This document shows, piece after piece, positions 1 through 7,789 of a stretch of 30,401 nt of DNA. The notes below the pieces were generated by a model. It saw nothing but the letters and a program-made list of their open reading frames with translations. It was not told the origin of the DNA and ran no database searches. Within the stretch, counting starts at the first letter, position 1. The number at the start of each line of letters is the position of its first letter. The stretch is taken from contig JBGUOI010000031.1 in the NCBI GenBank assembly GCA_045118075.1, forward strand, positions 1 to 30,401, read 5' to 3'. The translations under genes were made by a program, and so were the position numbers. The DNA is from Merdiplasma sp045118075 (GTDB taxonomy: Bacteria; Bacillota; Clostridia; Lachnospirales; Lachnospiraceae).

Positions 1-87
1 CACCCTTGCTGTTCAGCTATGTACTTCGTCGTTGCCTACGCGTACTCGGGACTTTCACCCGTTAGAGCGCGCCCATGGCGCGCAAAC
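1..87 (-). mobile_element. 5' end of a group IIC intron (partial, runs off the left edge)
   Basis: Read on the minus strand from about 87, the sequence follows the start of bacterial group IIC intron RNA as I remember it from the Oceanobacillus iheyensis intron. There is a 5' stem closing on CATGGGCGC, then TCTA, the block GGGTGAAAGTCCCGA (46-60), an AGGCA element, TAGC, and GCAAGGGTG at the window edge (1-9). The spacing from the presumed first base (87) to CAT equals that of the known intron (10 nt). The 5' boundary reads GTTTG instead of the usual GTGYG, one mismatch. The position fits the known habit of IIC introns to insert just behind rho-independent terminators, here that of ftsZ. The reverse transcriptase gene and the 3' end would lie outside the window. 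Confidence 0.77.
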
Positions 88-130
88 CAAAAATACCCGC
101 CGCGGCGCTGTGCCGGGCGGGTATCGTTTT
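88..130 (-). terminator. Rho-independent terminator of ftsZ, probably bidirectional
   Basis: A 9-bp perfect stem (93-101 with 116-124) is extended by a 4-bp inner stem (103-106 with 112-115) after a one-base bulge, with a 5-base loop. On the minus strand it lies 25 bases behind the ftsZ stop and is followed by TTTT, then G and the intron start. On the plus strand it is followed by CGTTTTTT, so it could also stop transcription entering from the left. Confidence 0.85.
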
Positions 131-149
131 TTCATGCTGTAATAAAAGA

Positions 150-1337
150 TCAGCTTCTTCTTAAGAAATCCGGAATCTGGATATCCTTTTCCTGAACCTT
201 GCTCTCCGGAGCACGCAGTCTTGAGTCGGAGGAAGGAGTGTAGCTCCTGGCCGGCGCGGGTGCCGGTTCGGGAGAACTCTTCTGGAATGTAAATCCGCTG
301 CCCGTGCTGCTCTCGCTTCTGGGATACCTGTAATCAGGCGCCTGGACACGGCCGCGCACCGGCATCTTGTTCTTGTCATTCTTGTTCATATCTTCAAGAC
401 CCGTAGCGATCACCGTGATGCTCGCCTCATCGGCATAGGTATCGTCATACATGGCACCGAAGATAATGTTGGCGTTCTCTCCTGCCATCTCCTGTACATA
501 GCTGGCGGCGTCGTTCGCATCCATCAGGGAGATGTCGCCGGAGATATTGATGATCACATGGGACGCGCCTTCGATGGTCGTCTCCAGCAGCGGGCTGGCC
601 ACTGCCTGCTTGACAGCCTCGAGAGCCTTGTCGTCGCCCTTTGCCTGGCCGATTCCGATATGCGCGATACCTTTGTCCTTCATGACCGTCTGGACATCGG
701 CAAAGTCAAGGTTGATCAGAGCCGGCAGGTTGATCAGATCAGTAATGCCCTGGACAGCCTGCTGCAGGACTTCGTCCGCACGTTTTAAAGCTTCGGGCAT
801 GGTGGTCCTGCGGTCAACGATCTCGAGCAGTTTATCGTTCGGGATCACGATCAGCGTGTCCACATTCTCTTTAAGGCGTTCAATGCCCGAGAGGGCATTG
901 GCCATTCTGACTCTCGCTTCAAAGCGGAAAGGCTTTGTCACGACGCCGACGGTCAGGATTCCCATCTCCTTGGCAATACCTGCAACGACCGGAGCAGCAC
1001 CCGTACCGGTTCCGCCGCCCATACCGCAGGTGACGAAAACCATATCCGCCCCCTGGATAGCCTGTCTGATCTCTTCAGAGCTCTCCTCAGCGGACTGCTG
1101 ACCGATCTCAGGTTTGGCACCCGCGCCGAGTCCCTTGGTCACCTTTTCTCCGATCTGGATCGTTAAAGGTGCCTTGCACATGGCAAGCGCCTGCTTATCT
1201 GTATTGATTCCGATAAATTCAACACCGCCGATGGTATCTTCCACCATACGGTTTACAGCGTTGTTTCCGGCTCCGCCGATCCCGACTACGATGATTCTTG
1301 CGGCCGATTCGGTTTCATTCGACATGATCTCTAACAC
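150..1337 (-). CDS. ftsZ: Cell division protein FtsZ
   Basis: FtsZ is the tubulin-like GTPase that polymerises into the cytokinetic Z ring. The 395-residue product has the N-terminal nucleotide-binding start (VVGIGGAGNNAVNRM, 18-32), the tubulin signature GGGTGTG at 107-113 and the T7 synergy loop NLDFAD at 209-214, which completes the GTPase site of the next subunit. A variable linker (about 320-385) leads to the C-terminal conserved peptide IQIPDFLRR (387-394), which binds FtsA, SepF or ZapD-type partners. The start is GTG at 1337: AGGAGG lies 7 bases before it, whereas the ATG at 1325 would be 19 bases away. It is the last gene of the dcw cluster, has its own likely promoter and ends at a strong hairpin terminator. 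Confidence 0.98.
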   Translation of the reverse strand: MLEIMSNETESAARIIVVGIGGAGNNAVNRMVEDTIGGVEFIGINTDKQALAMCKAPLTIQIGEKVTKGLGAGAKPEIGQQSAEESSEEIRQAIQGADMVFVTCGMGGGTGTGAAPVVAGIAKEMGILTVGVVTKPFRFEARVRMANALSGIERLKENVDTLIVIPNDKLLEIVDRRTTMPEALKRADEVLQQAVQGITDLINLPALINLDFADVQTVMKDKGIAHIGIGQAKGDDKALEAVKQAVASPLLETTIEGASHVIINISGDISLMDANDAASYVQEMAGENANIIFGAMYDDTYADEASITVIATGLEDMNKNDKNKMPVRGRVQAPDYRYPRSESSTGSGFTFQKSSPEPAPAPARSYTPSSDSRLRAPESKVQEKDIQIPDFLRRS

Positions 1338-1391
1338 GGTGTATCCTCCTTAAGTACAGTCCTTTTGAACGAAAGCACATACTAACTTATT

Positions 1392-1420
1392 ATTCTATAG
1401 GCAAACTCCCGAAGAATCAA
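1392..1420 (-). promoter_or_regulatory. Likely sigma-A promoter of ftsZ
   Basis: TTGATT (1415-1420) and TAGAAT (1392-1397) are separated by exactly 17 bases in the gap between divIB and ftsZ. Transcription would start near 1385 and leave a leader of about 45 bases carrying the AGGAGG site. It would let ftsZ be expressed apart from the upstream cluster. Confidence 0.55.
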
Positions 1421-1429
1421 GCTTTTTTT

Positions 1430-2509
1430 TCAATAGCCCACCGGCCAGCCGGTCTGCGGGTCGATCTCGTTCATGTAAGCATCGATTACATGTCCGGCTT
1501 CGTTCAGATAGCAGCCGTCGATCGGATTTCCGTAAGCGTCCAGAACCTGCCCGTTGATCACGCGCGCATCGTTTCTGAGTGTTCCGGAAGAGTCAAAGAC
1601 CTGGAAGCCTTCCACGCCGACTACCTCACCGGTCTTGTTTTCATCTTCATTCCCGTTTTCATTGGCAGCTTCGCTTTCCGGAGTATCCGCACCCGTCTGC
1701 TCCTGCCCTGTCTGAGCGGGCTGCTCCGATCCGCTGCCCTCCGGATTTGCTTCGGACTGTGCAGGCGCTGTCGTTTCAGGCTCGTTTGACTGGAATACGA
1801 TGTCATCATTCTTACCGGTAAACGAAGACATGACCAATGTTCCGCTCTTGCCGCGGACCTCATCATAGACATAGGACAGGTATGCGATCTTCTCTTCCAG
1901 ATATTCGTTCTGGCCAAGGTCGACATCAAGTCCCGCGCTGGTGAGTTTGATATTATTATTTTCGTCAAAGGTAATACTGTCTACGATGATCGGAGATTCG
2001 TCTACCAGTGCTGCCACGCTAAGCATCGTGCTCAGCTGCGACGCATTGACCGCCGGCAGCTTCTGGTTGATCACAGGCTCTTCGATCGTCATCCCGTAGA
2101 TCATCGGCACATCCTCGTCCATCTGGCCCGACGCTTTAAGTACATAACCGCTGTTGTCGAAATAATAGTATGTGCCTGTATAGAGGATACCGGCCACGAC
2201 CTTCTTTTCAGCGACGATGATCCTGACTTTTCCCGGTGCGCGAAGTTTCGCCTGTACGCTGCTCAGGTAAGGCGTCTTCGGCTCCTCACGGGCCGTATGA
2301 TATTTCCAGGTGAACAGCAGGGAGTTTCTCATAGCCGGAGAATCGATCAGTGCGGAGACGATCTGCTGCGGAGTATATACTTCATTTCCCTCCACTTCCA
2401 CCTGCCTGATCCTGAAGCCTGCAACGATCACAAGGATGACCGCAAACGCTACTGCGAGGGTCACCAGCATGATACGGATCTGCGGTCTTCGTCTTCGTCT
2501 TCTTCGCAT
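1430..2509 (-). CDS. divIB: Cell division protein DivIB/FtsQ with an unusual C-terminal tail
   Basis: DivIB (FtsQ) is a bitopic divisome protein that works with FtsL and DivIC to regulate septal peptidoglycan synthesis. Visible in 359 residues are an Arg-rich cytoplasmic start (2-8), one membrane span (about 13-31), a POTRA domain beginning at RIRQVEVEGNEVYTPQQI (33-50) and a beta domain to about 240. An acidic Glu/Ser/Gln/Pro/Asn linker (about 242-297) follows, then a tail (302-350) not typical of the family. The tail has two units, GQVLDAYGNPIDG and GHVIDAYMNEIDP, and closely resembles the FtsI tail in this window. The ATG at 2509 is preceded by GGAGGGGAG. It sits between murD (49 bases) and ftsZ (92 bases). 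The family assignment rests on position and topology as much as on sequence. Confidence 0.88.
   Translation of the reverse strand: MRRRRRRRPQIRIMLVTLAVAFAVILVIVAGFRIRQVEVEGNEVYTPQQIVSALIDSPAMRNSLLFTWKYHTAREEPKTPYLSSVQAKLRAPGKVRIIVAEKKVVAGILYTGTYYYFDNSGYVLKASGQMDEDVPMIYGMTIEEPVINQKLPAVNASQLSTMLSVAALVDESPIIVDSITFDENNNIKLTSAGLDVDLGQNEYLEEKIAYLSYVYDEVRGKSGTLVMSSFTGKNDDIVFQSNEPETTAPAQSEANPEGSGSEQPAQTGQEQTGADTPESEAANENGNEDENKTGEVVGVEGFQVFDSSGTLRNDARVINGQVLDAYGNPIDGCYLNEAGHVIDAYMNEIDPQTGWPVGY
1460..1606 (-). other. Extracytoplasmic repeat module in DivIB (residues 302-350)
   Basis: The segment begins FQVFDSSGTLRND and continues with two 19-residue units that start at G320 and G339 and share the pattern G-x-V-(L/I)-D-A-Y-x-N-x-I-D. 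By hand alignment about 24 of 49 positions are identical to FtsI residues 657-706. It lies outside the cell by the N-in topology of DivIB. Confidence 0.8.
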
Positions 2510-2558
2510 TTGCGCTCCCCTCCGTTTCCCATTAACATCAGATGAACTGACTTTTTTC

Positions 2559-3944
2559 TCAATCTTTAAGCTGGCCTACCAGTGCCTTGAAGATCCTGCC
2601 CCTGACCTCGTAGTTGGGGAACATTCCCCAGCTTGCGCAGGCCGGCGAAAGAAGCACCGCATCTCCCGGGCGGGCTCTTTCCACACAGATCTCAAAAGCC
2701 TCTTCGAAAGTATCCGCCAGGATGATATTGTTAAATCCGCACCGCTTGGCCGCAGCGGCTATTTTTTCTTTTGTCTGACCGACAAGCACCAGATACCGTA
2801 CTTTTCCGTTAAAGCTCCGGATCCATTCATCATAGTCGGAGTCCTTGTCATAGCCGCCCCCGATCAGGACAGTCGGCCGGTCCATGGCCTGTATTCCCTT
2901 AATGGCGGCATCCGGGTTTGTCCCTTTAGAGTCATTGTAATAAACGACGCCTCTTTTTTCCGCCACATATTCGATCCGATGCTCCACCGCCGTAAACGAG
3001 CGAAGTACGGAACGGATCTCATCGATCGGCACGCCGACCGCACCGGTCATGGCGACAGCAGTCATCACATTTTCAAAATTATGCCTGCCGGGAAGAAGAA
3101 GCTCCTTGAGCCTGATCACTTCGGTCTCCTCCCCGTCTTTCCTCCAGAAGATCTTATCTCCGCGGATGAAAAGGCCTTCGTCCAGTTCGTTAAGCGAGCT
3201 GAAAAAGATCACCTTAGCTTTTACTTCCGGTGCGAAAGTGCGAAGCACCGGGTCCTCATAGTTCAGCACGCAGAAGTCTTCCGGTGTCTGGTTCCGGCAG
3301 ATCTGTTCCTTGACCCTGATATATTCCTCCAGCGTATGATGCCGGTTGAGATGATCCGGTGTGATATTGGTAATGGCACTCACTTTCGGGTGGAAAGTAT
3401 CGATCGTTTCGAGCTGGAAGCTGCTGATCTCGGCCACGACCGCTGAATCCGGCGTAGTATCCAGTGCTGCCCCGGTATAGGCAGTCCCGATATTACCGAC
3501 CACGAATACCCGGTCGATCAAAGGAGCTGTCCCCCTCGCCGCATGGTAGCGCATAATCTCACCGACCAGGGTCGTCGTTGTTGTTTTCCCGTTCGTGCCG
3601 GTGATCGCCAGGATCATGCCGCTGCCGCACTGATAAGCCAGTTCCACCTCTCCCCAGATCGGGATCCCCGCCTCGCGGATCATGTCCACCTGCGGGATAT
3701 CACAGGGAACACCGGGTGAAAGGACCGCCATGTCCACACCGTTAAGGACGTCCTGCGTCAGCTCTCCGATCACGACGATGGCTTTTGTCCCTTCCTGGAA
3801 CTTGGCGAGCACGTCTTTCTCCGTAAGTTTACCGTTTCCCTCATAGACGACAGGAATCGCACCGACCTGTTCGAGGAGCTTTGCCGAGCCGATTCCGCTG
3901 ATGCCCGCCCCGTAGACCAGTACACGTTTTCCTTTCAGATCCAT
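2559..3944 (-). CDS. murD: UDP-N-acetylmuramoylalanine--D-glutamate ligase MurD
   Basis: MurD adds D-glutamate to UDP-MurNAc-L-alanine with ATP hydrolysis, the second cytoplasmic amino-acid step of peptidoglycan precursor synthesis. The 461-residue protein has the family's three-domain plan: an N-terminal Rossmann-like domain (VLVYGAGISGIGSAKLL, 8-24), a central ATPase domain with P-loop GTNGKTTTT (116-124), EISSFQLE (172-179) and NITPDHLNRH (193-202), then GRHNFEN (286-292), EHRIEYV (321-327) and NDSKGTN (337-343) leading into the C-terminal ligand-binding domain. The ATG at 3944 has AGGAGGA about 9 bases upstream. It lies 45 bases after mraY. In many relatives ftsW and murG come next; here divIB follows directly. 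Confidence 0.98.
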   Translation of the reverse strand: MDLKGKRVLVYGAGISGIGSAKLLEQVGAIPVVYEGNGKLTEKDVLAKFQEGTKAIVVIGELTQDVLNGVDMAVLSPGVPCDIPQVDMIREAGIPIWGEVELAYQCGSGMILAITGTNGKTTTTTLVGEIMRYHAARGTAPLIDRVFVVGNIGTAYTGAALDTTPDSAVVAEISSFQLETIDTFHPKVSAITNITPDHLNRHHTLEEYIRVKEQICRNQTPEDFCVLNYEDPVLRTFAPEVKAKVIFFSSLNELDEGLFIRGDKIFWRKDGEETEVIRLKELLLPGRHNFENVMTAVAMTGAVGVPIDEIRSVLRSFTAVEHRIEYVAEKRGVVYYNDSKGTNPDAAIKGIQAMDRPTVLIGGGYDKDSDYDEWIRSFNGKVRYLVLVGQTKEKIAAAAKRCGFNNIILADTFEEAFEICVERARPGDAVLLSPACASWGMFPNYEVRGRIFKALVGQLKD

Positions 3945-3989
3945 TACGGTTTGATCCTCCTGTTCTGTTACGATTTATTTTTGCATATA

Positions 3990-4970
3990 TCACATGGCAG
4001 CCCATGAGATCACACTCATAAAGAGGGTGATCAGGGCAAAGAGAACCACGATTCTCGTCTCTGACCATTTAAAGCCTGTCCAGCCGCCCAGTTCAAGGTG
4101 ATGGTGGAAAGGAGACATCTTAAAGATACGCTTTCCGCCTGTTTTTTTAAAGTAGGTCACCTGAATGATCACCGATAAAACTTCGATCAGGTAGATCACT
4201 CCGAACAGCAGGATAAAAAGCGGCATCTGAAGCAGATAGGCACACGACGCCACAAAGCCGCCCAGTGCCAGTGAACCTGTATCTCCCATAAATACCCTGG
4301 CCGGATATGCGTTGTGGATCAGGAAGCCTGCCAGTGCTCCGATCATGCCTGCGCAGGCAGGTTCAAGCCCTCCGCCGAGTCTGGCTGAAGCCGCAAAGAT
4401 AAACCCGGCAGCAACCATCGTCACCGTCGAAGCAAGTCCGTCCAGACCGTCGGTAAAGTTGACCCCGTTGACCGTTCCGATAATGGCGAAGAATGCCAGC
4501 GGCGTCGCTGCGATCCTTACCGCCAGGCCTGCAAGTTTTTTCCCTCCGGTAAACGGCAGGATCACTTCCAGGCACTCCGGTCTCATTATCCACAGGTAAA
4601 CCACGAATACAGCTGTCAGCGCGATCATCCCGACCATCTTCTGACGGGGCATAAGCCCGTCTGACCGCTTCAGCACGACCTTAAGGTAATCATCGATAAA
4701 CCCGATGATTCCGAAGCCCAGTGTCATAAACAGCACCGGTACTGTCTGCGGGTATTTCGCGATCACGAACAGCTGTGATACCAGGAACGCGCAAAGAATC
4801 ATGATTCCGCCCATCGTGGGCGTCCCGGCTTTCTCCAGGTGTGACTTGACGCCTTCCTGACGCTCTGTCTGCCGCACTTTCAGCTTTCTCAGGTAATTGA
4901 TCAGAAACGGCGCAATGACCAGACAGATGGCAAAGCCCGAGAACAGACATAACATGGTGATGGTATTCAT
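3990..4970 (-). CDS. mraY: Phospho-N-acetylmuramoyl-pentapeptide transferase MraY
   Basis: MraY transfers phospho-MurNAc-pentapeptide from UDP to undecaprenyl phosphate, producing lipid I in the cytoplasmic membrane. The 326-residue polytopic protein has the paired aspartates FIDD (91-94), the loop NFTDGLDG (171-178), FMGDTGSLALGG (227-238) and the family-specific PFHHHLELGG (287-296). These motifs separate MraY from WecA/TagO-type relatives. The length is normal. The start is ATG at 4970, preceded only by a G-rich stretch (GGGGG), so translation may depend partly on ftsI, whose stop is 26 bases upstream. Confidence 0.98.
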   Translation of the reverse strand: MNTITMLCLFSGFAICLVIAPFLINYLRKLKVRQTERQEGVKSHLEKAGTPTMGGIMILCAFLVSQLFVIAKYPQTVPVLFMTLGFGIIGFIDDYLKVVLKRSDGLMPRQKMVGMIALTAVFVVYLWIMRPECLEVILPFTGGKKLAGLAVRIAATPLAFFAIIGTVNGVNFTDGLDGLASTVTMVAAGFIFAASARLGGGLEPACAGMIGALAGFLIHNAYPARVFMGDTGSLALGGFVASCAYLLQMPLFILLFGVIYLIEVLSVIIQVTYFKKTGGKRIFKMSPFHHHLELGGWTGFKWSETRIVVLFALITLFMSVISWAAM

Positions 4971-4996
4971 AGATTAGGCCCCCATTCCGGTGCCCG

Positions 4997-7276
4997 TCAG
5001 GGCTCCTGCGACAGGGCGTCTTCCCCGGCAAGATCCTCATCGGTCACACCGGCCCAGGTCGTCGTATCATCTCCGGTATCCGAAGCTTCGGGAGGAGATG
5101 CGATATCCGGATTGTCCGCTACCGGATCGGGCCTGGTACCCTGTTCATATAATTTTACTTCGATCATATTGAGATAGCCGTCGATCACCATGCCCTCAGC
5201 CGTCATATGGGCGCCTTCAATGGCATTGCCGGCGGTATCGACCACGTTTCCGTCCAGGTCAACATAACAGTCGTTATGCAGGACTCCGTAGCTGTCGAAT
5301 GCCTGGAAAAGATCGGAATTTTTGCGGTTTCTCGTTCCGTCATCCGTAACGATATCCTTCTCGGTCAGCCCCAGTCTCTGGAGCAGATCCGGTGATACTT
5401 CTTCAGTCGGGTAAAGGCCCATCGCCGGGAAAAGTTCGGTGGCGATCTGCCTGAAAAGAACCTGCGGATAGGAACTGTCCGCCTGGTTGTCTACATTCGG
5501 TTCATCGACGACGATATACATGACCACTTTCGGGTCATCCATCGGGCAGGCCCCTATGAAGGATACCAGGTACTTGCCCTTGTCACGTTTTCCGGTCGCC
5601 GCATCGATCTTCTCGGCTGTTCCCGTTTTTCCGCCTGTCAGGTATCCGGGCACCTGTGATTTCTGGCCGGTACCTTTCTGGACAGCCGTCGTCAGATACT
5701 GGCGAAGAAGGGCTGACACCTGGGACGATATCGGCTGGCGCAGTTCGAGCGGATCCACCGTCTTGACCAGGGTCCCGTCCGCCGCCATCACTCTTTCGAG
5801 CACATGCGGCTGATAATACCGTCCTCCGTTGATGACGGCTGAAAATGCCGTGATCTCCTGCACCATCGAGCAGGTAAAACCCTGTCCGAAAGTACAGGTG
5901 GCCAGTTCGACCTCATGCATGGAAGTGCTTGAGTAAACGACACCCGGTGATTCGTTGGGAAGGTCGATGCCTGTAAGGCTGCCGAAATTAAAGGCCTGCT
6001 GGTAAGCACAGAAAGGTTTGATGCCCAGCTTCATGCCGATCTGCATCAGAGCGTCGTTGCATGAATTGACGATGGCATATTCAAGGGTCTCTTCTCCGTG
6101 ACCATAGATATTGTCGCAGTGGATCGTCGTATCAGTGATGAATTCACCGCCGTCACAGTAGAAAGTATCGCCGTCTTTGACTGCGCCGGTCTCCAGCGCG
6201 GAGGCCACTGTCACCGGCTTGAACACGGAACCCGGTTCATAGCCGACAGATACGCAGAAATTGCTCCACATCTTGTTGAGCTCTTCAGTATATTCCTCGT
6301 CCGTCATGGTGCGCGCTTCGGCGCCGGTGTGATAAGCACCGAAATCCGTCGGATTATTCAGGTCATATGAAGAGTTGGTCGCCATGGCCAGGATCGCTCC
6401 GCTGTTGGGATCCATTACCACCACGCCGACATTTTTCGCGCCTTTTCCCTGGTGCGCTTTGTCCCCGTATGTTTCGTCAAACTCGCGGATCTTCGATTCG
6501 ACGATCGCCTGGTAATTCATATCAAGCGTGAGGACCAGTGTATTGCCGTGTTCCGGCTCTATCGTTGTCTTTTCAAATTCAGAATCATCGTTCAGGTAAC
6601 CGTAGGTCCGGCCGTTCACACCGGAAAGCAGACTGTTGTAATAGAGTTCTGTCCCGGCAATGCCGTCTCCCAGGTCGTTGGAAAAGCCGATCACCTGTGA
6701 AGCGAGCTTATCGTAGGGATAATTGCGTTTGTATCCCTGTTCGAACCAGACACCGCGCACCTGTTTCCTTTCAAGGATCTGCTCATCGCTCAGGTTCTCC
6801 TGGTCGGTGGCGGAAGTATAGGCTTCAAATGCTCTCTTCTGCTCCTCGGTGACCATCTTGGCCAGAATCTGGTACTGGCTGTTTTTTGTCTTTTCATCCG
6901 TCAGAAGGGTCCGGATCTTTTCCTCATCCAGCTCGAAATGACTGACCAGTGCGCGGATGGTCGGTTCCACGAATTTCGGATCGCTGCTGCAGTACTTGCA
7001 GTCGAGGATCACATTATAAACGAGATCACTCTTGGCAAGAATAATCCCGTTCCTATCCATAATTTCCCCACGGCGGAACGGGATCGTCTGCGAATCATAA
7101 TTCTGCTGGGACAGGACCCGGCGGGCGTACTTGTTCCCACTGGTCATGGTGATGATTGTGATCCTGCCCAGCAATAATGCCAGGCCGATGAAAACGATCA
7201 CAAACAGCCATACCAGCCTTCTGTCCATTTTGCGGGTATAGTGTCGTATCTTTTTACGTTTGTTTCCGGCTGCCAA
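4997..7276 (-). CDS. ftsI: Septal peptidoglycan transpeptidase FtsI/PBP2B (SpoVD type) with a C-terminal extension
   Basis: This class B penicillin-binding protein cross-links septal peptidoglycan. Features in 759 residues: a basic cytoplasmic start, a membrane span (about 21-44), a dimerisation/pedestal domain beginning near RRGEIMDRNG (68-77), and a transpeptidase domain with the three active-site motifs S350-V-F-K353, S405-C-N407 and K550-T-G552. No PASTA domains are seen. After about residue 625 comes an extension with the module FQAFDSYGVLHND (657 on), two 19-residue repeat units to 706, and an acidic Asp/Glu/Thr tail. The start is a TTG at 7276: AGGAG lies 5 bases before it, directly behind the ftsL stop, and the next ATG (7228) has no such site. 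ftsI and spoVD cannot be told apart from sequence alone; the dcw position favours the division enzyme. Confidence 0.95.
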   Translation of the reverse strand: MAAGNKRKKIRHYTRKMDRRLVWLFVIVFIGLALLLGRITIITMTSGNKYARRVLSQQNYDSQTIPFRRGEIMDRNGIILAKSDLVYNVILDCKYCSSDPKFVEPTIRALVSHFELDEEKIRTLLTDEKTKNSQYQILAKMVTEEQKRAFEAYTSATDQENLSDEQILERKQVRGVWFEQGYKRNYPYDKLASQVIGFSNDLGDGIAGTELYYNSLLSGVNGRTYGYLNDDSEFEKTTIEPEHGNTLVLTLDMNYQAIVESKIREFDETYGDKAHQGKGAKNVGVVVMDPNSGAILAMATNSSYDLNNPTDFGAYHTGAEARTMTDEEYTEELNKMWSNFCVSVGYEPGSVFKPVTVASALETGAVKDGDTFYCDGGEFITDTTIHCDNIYGHGEETLEYAIVNSCNDALMQIGMKLGIKPFCAYQQAFNFGSLTGIDLPNESPGVVYSSTSMHEVELATCTFGQGFTCSMVQEITAFSAVINGGRYYQPHVLERVMAADGTLVKTVDPLELRQPISSQVSALLRQYLTTAVQKGTGQKSQVPGYLTGGKTGTAEKIDAATGKRDKGKYLVSFIGACPMDDPKVVMYIVVDEPNVDNQADSSYPQVLFRQIATELFPAMGLYPTEEVSPDLLQRLGLTEKDIVTDDGTRNRKNSDLFQAFDSYGVLHNDCYVDLDGNVVDTAGNAIEGAHMTAEGMVIDGYLNMIEVKLYEQGTRPDPVADNPDIASPPEASDTGDDTTTWAGVTDEDLAGEDALSQEP
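5159..5308 (-). other. Extracytoplasmic repeat module in FtsI (residues 657-706)
   Basis: The module begins FQAFDSYGVLHND and holds two units, GNVVDTAGNAIEG and GMVIDGYLNMIEV, 19 residues apart. It aligns with DivIB 302-350 over its whole length with one single-residue gap. It stands after the transpeptidase domain, outside the membrane. Confidence 0.8.
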
Positions 7277-7287
7277 AACAACTCCTG

Positions 7288-7770
7288 TTAATCGGGCACG
7301 GCCTGGAACTGTCTCACATAATCGTTGTCAGGGACCTCATAGGTCACGATCTGATCTGACGTTTTGTAGACCATCCCGAGTCTGCCGATCGCTCTCTCTT
7401 TGATCTCCTCCAGATCCACGGAAGAGACCACCCTGTTATACTCGGTATCATTGCTGATCTTCAGCGTGCAAAGCTGGGTCTCCAGCCGGGTGGACGTCTT
7501 CTGCAGAGTGGTATAGGACGCCTGCAGTTTCAGATAATTGACACATACAGCCACACAGATCACCGCTGCCAGTGTCAGGAAAATAACATATCCAAGATTC
7601 ATCTGAAGCGCCCTTGCTCTCGCTGCCGCCACTTCGGGGCTCAGCTTCCTCTCCGGCTCGCTCCAGACGGCTTCGCTGCGCACAGTATTCCCCTCAACCA
7701 TAACGAGTGACATATCCGGACCCGCTCCGGCGGCTGCGCTGCGCCAGTCTTTTTCTCTTACCCTTGCCAT
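7288..7770 (-). CDS. ftsL: FtsL-like cell division protein
   Basis: A 160-residue bitopic protein with the FtsL/DivIC plan: a cytoplasmic region of about 57 residues, one membrane span (about 58-79) and a helical coiled-coil-like segment (about 80-106), then the region EEIKERAIGRLGMVYKTSDQ (121-140), which matches the common end of FtsL proteins (A..LGM.yP...qiv). FtsL forms a complex with DivIB and DivIC that activates FtsW-FtsI. The position between rsmH and ftsI is the standard place for ftsL. The start chosen is ATG at 7770, preceded by GGGAG at about 10 bases and 19 bases past the rsmH stop. A longer frame from TTG at 7821 would overlap rsmH and has a poorer site. Sequence conservation in this family is low, so the call relies on topology and context. 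Confidence 0.85.
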   Translation of the reverse strand: MARVREKDWRSAAAGAGPDMSLVMVEGNTVRSEAVWSEPERKLSPEVAAARARALQMNLGYVIFLTLAAVICVAVCVNYLKLQASYTTLQKTSTRLETQLCTLKISNDTEYNRVVSSVDLEEIKERAIGRLGMVYKTSDQIVTYEVPDNDYVRQFQAVPD

Positions 7771-7789
7771 ATCTAAAAAACTCCCGCTC

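Noticed and set aside
67..83. GC-rich perfect palindromic hairpin as an independent terminator
   Set aside because: No T run follows on either strand, and it is better explained as the first stem of the group IIC intron.
2310..3446. Long plus-strand open frame opposite murD and divIB
   Set aside because: No recognisable protein, no ribosome binding site, and it crosses two well-supported minus-strand genes. It is an antisense artefact of codon composition.
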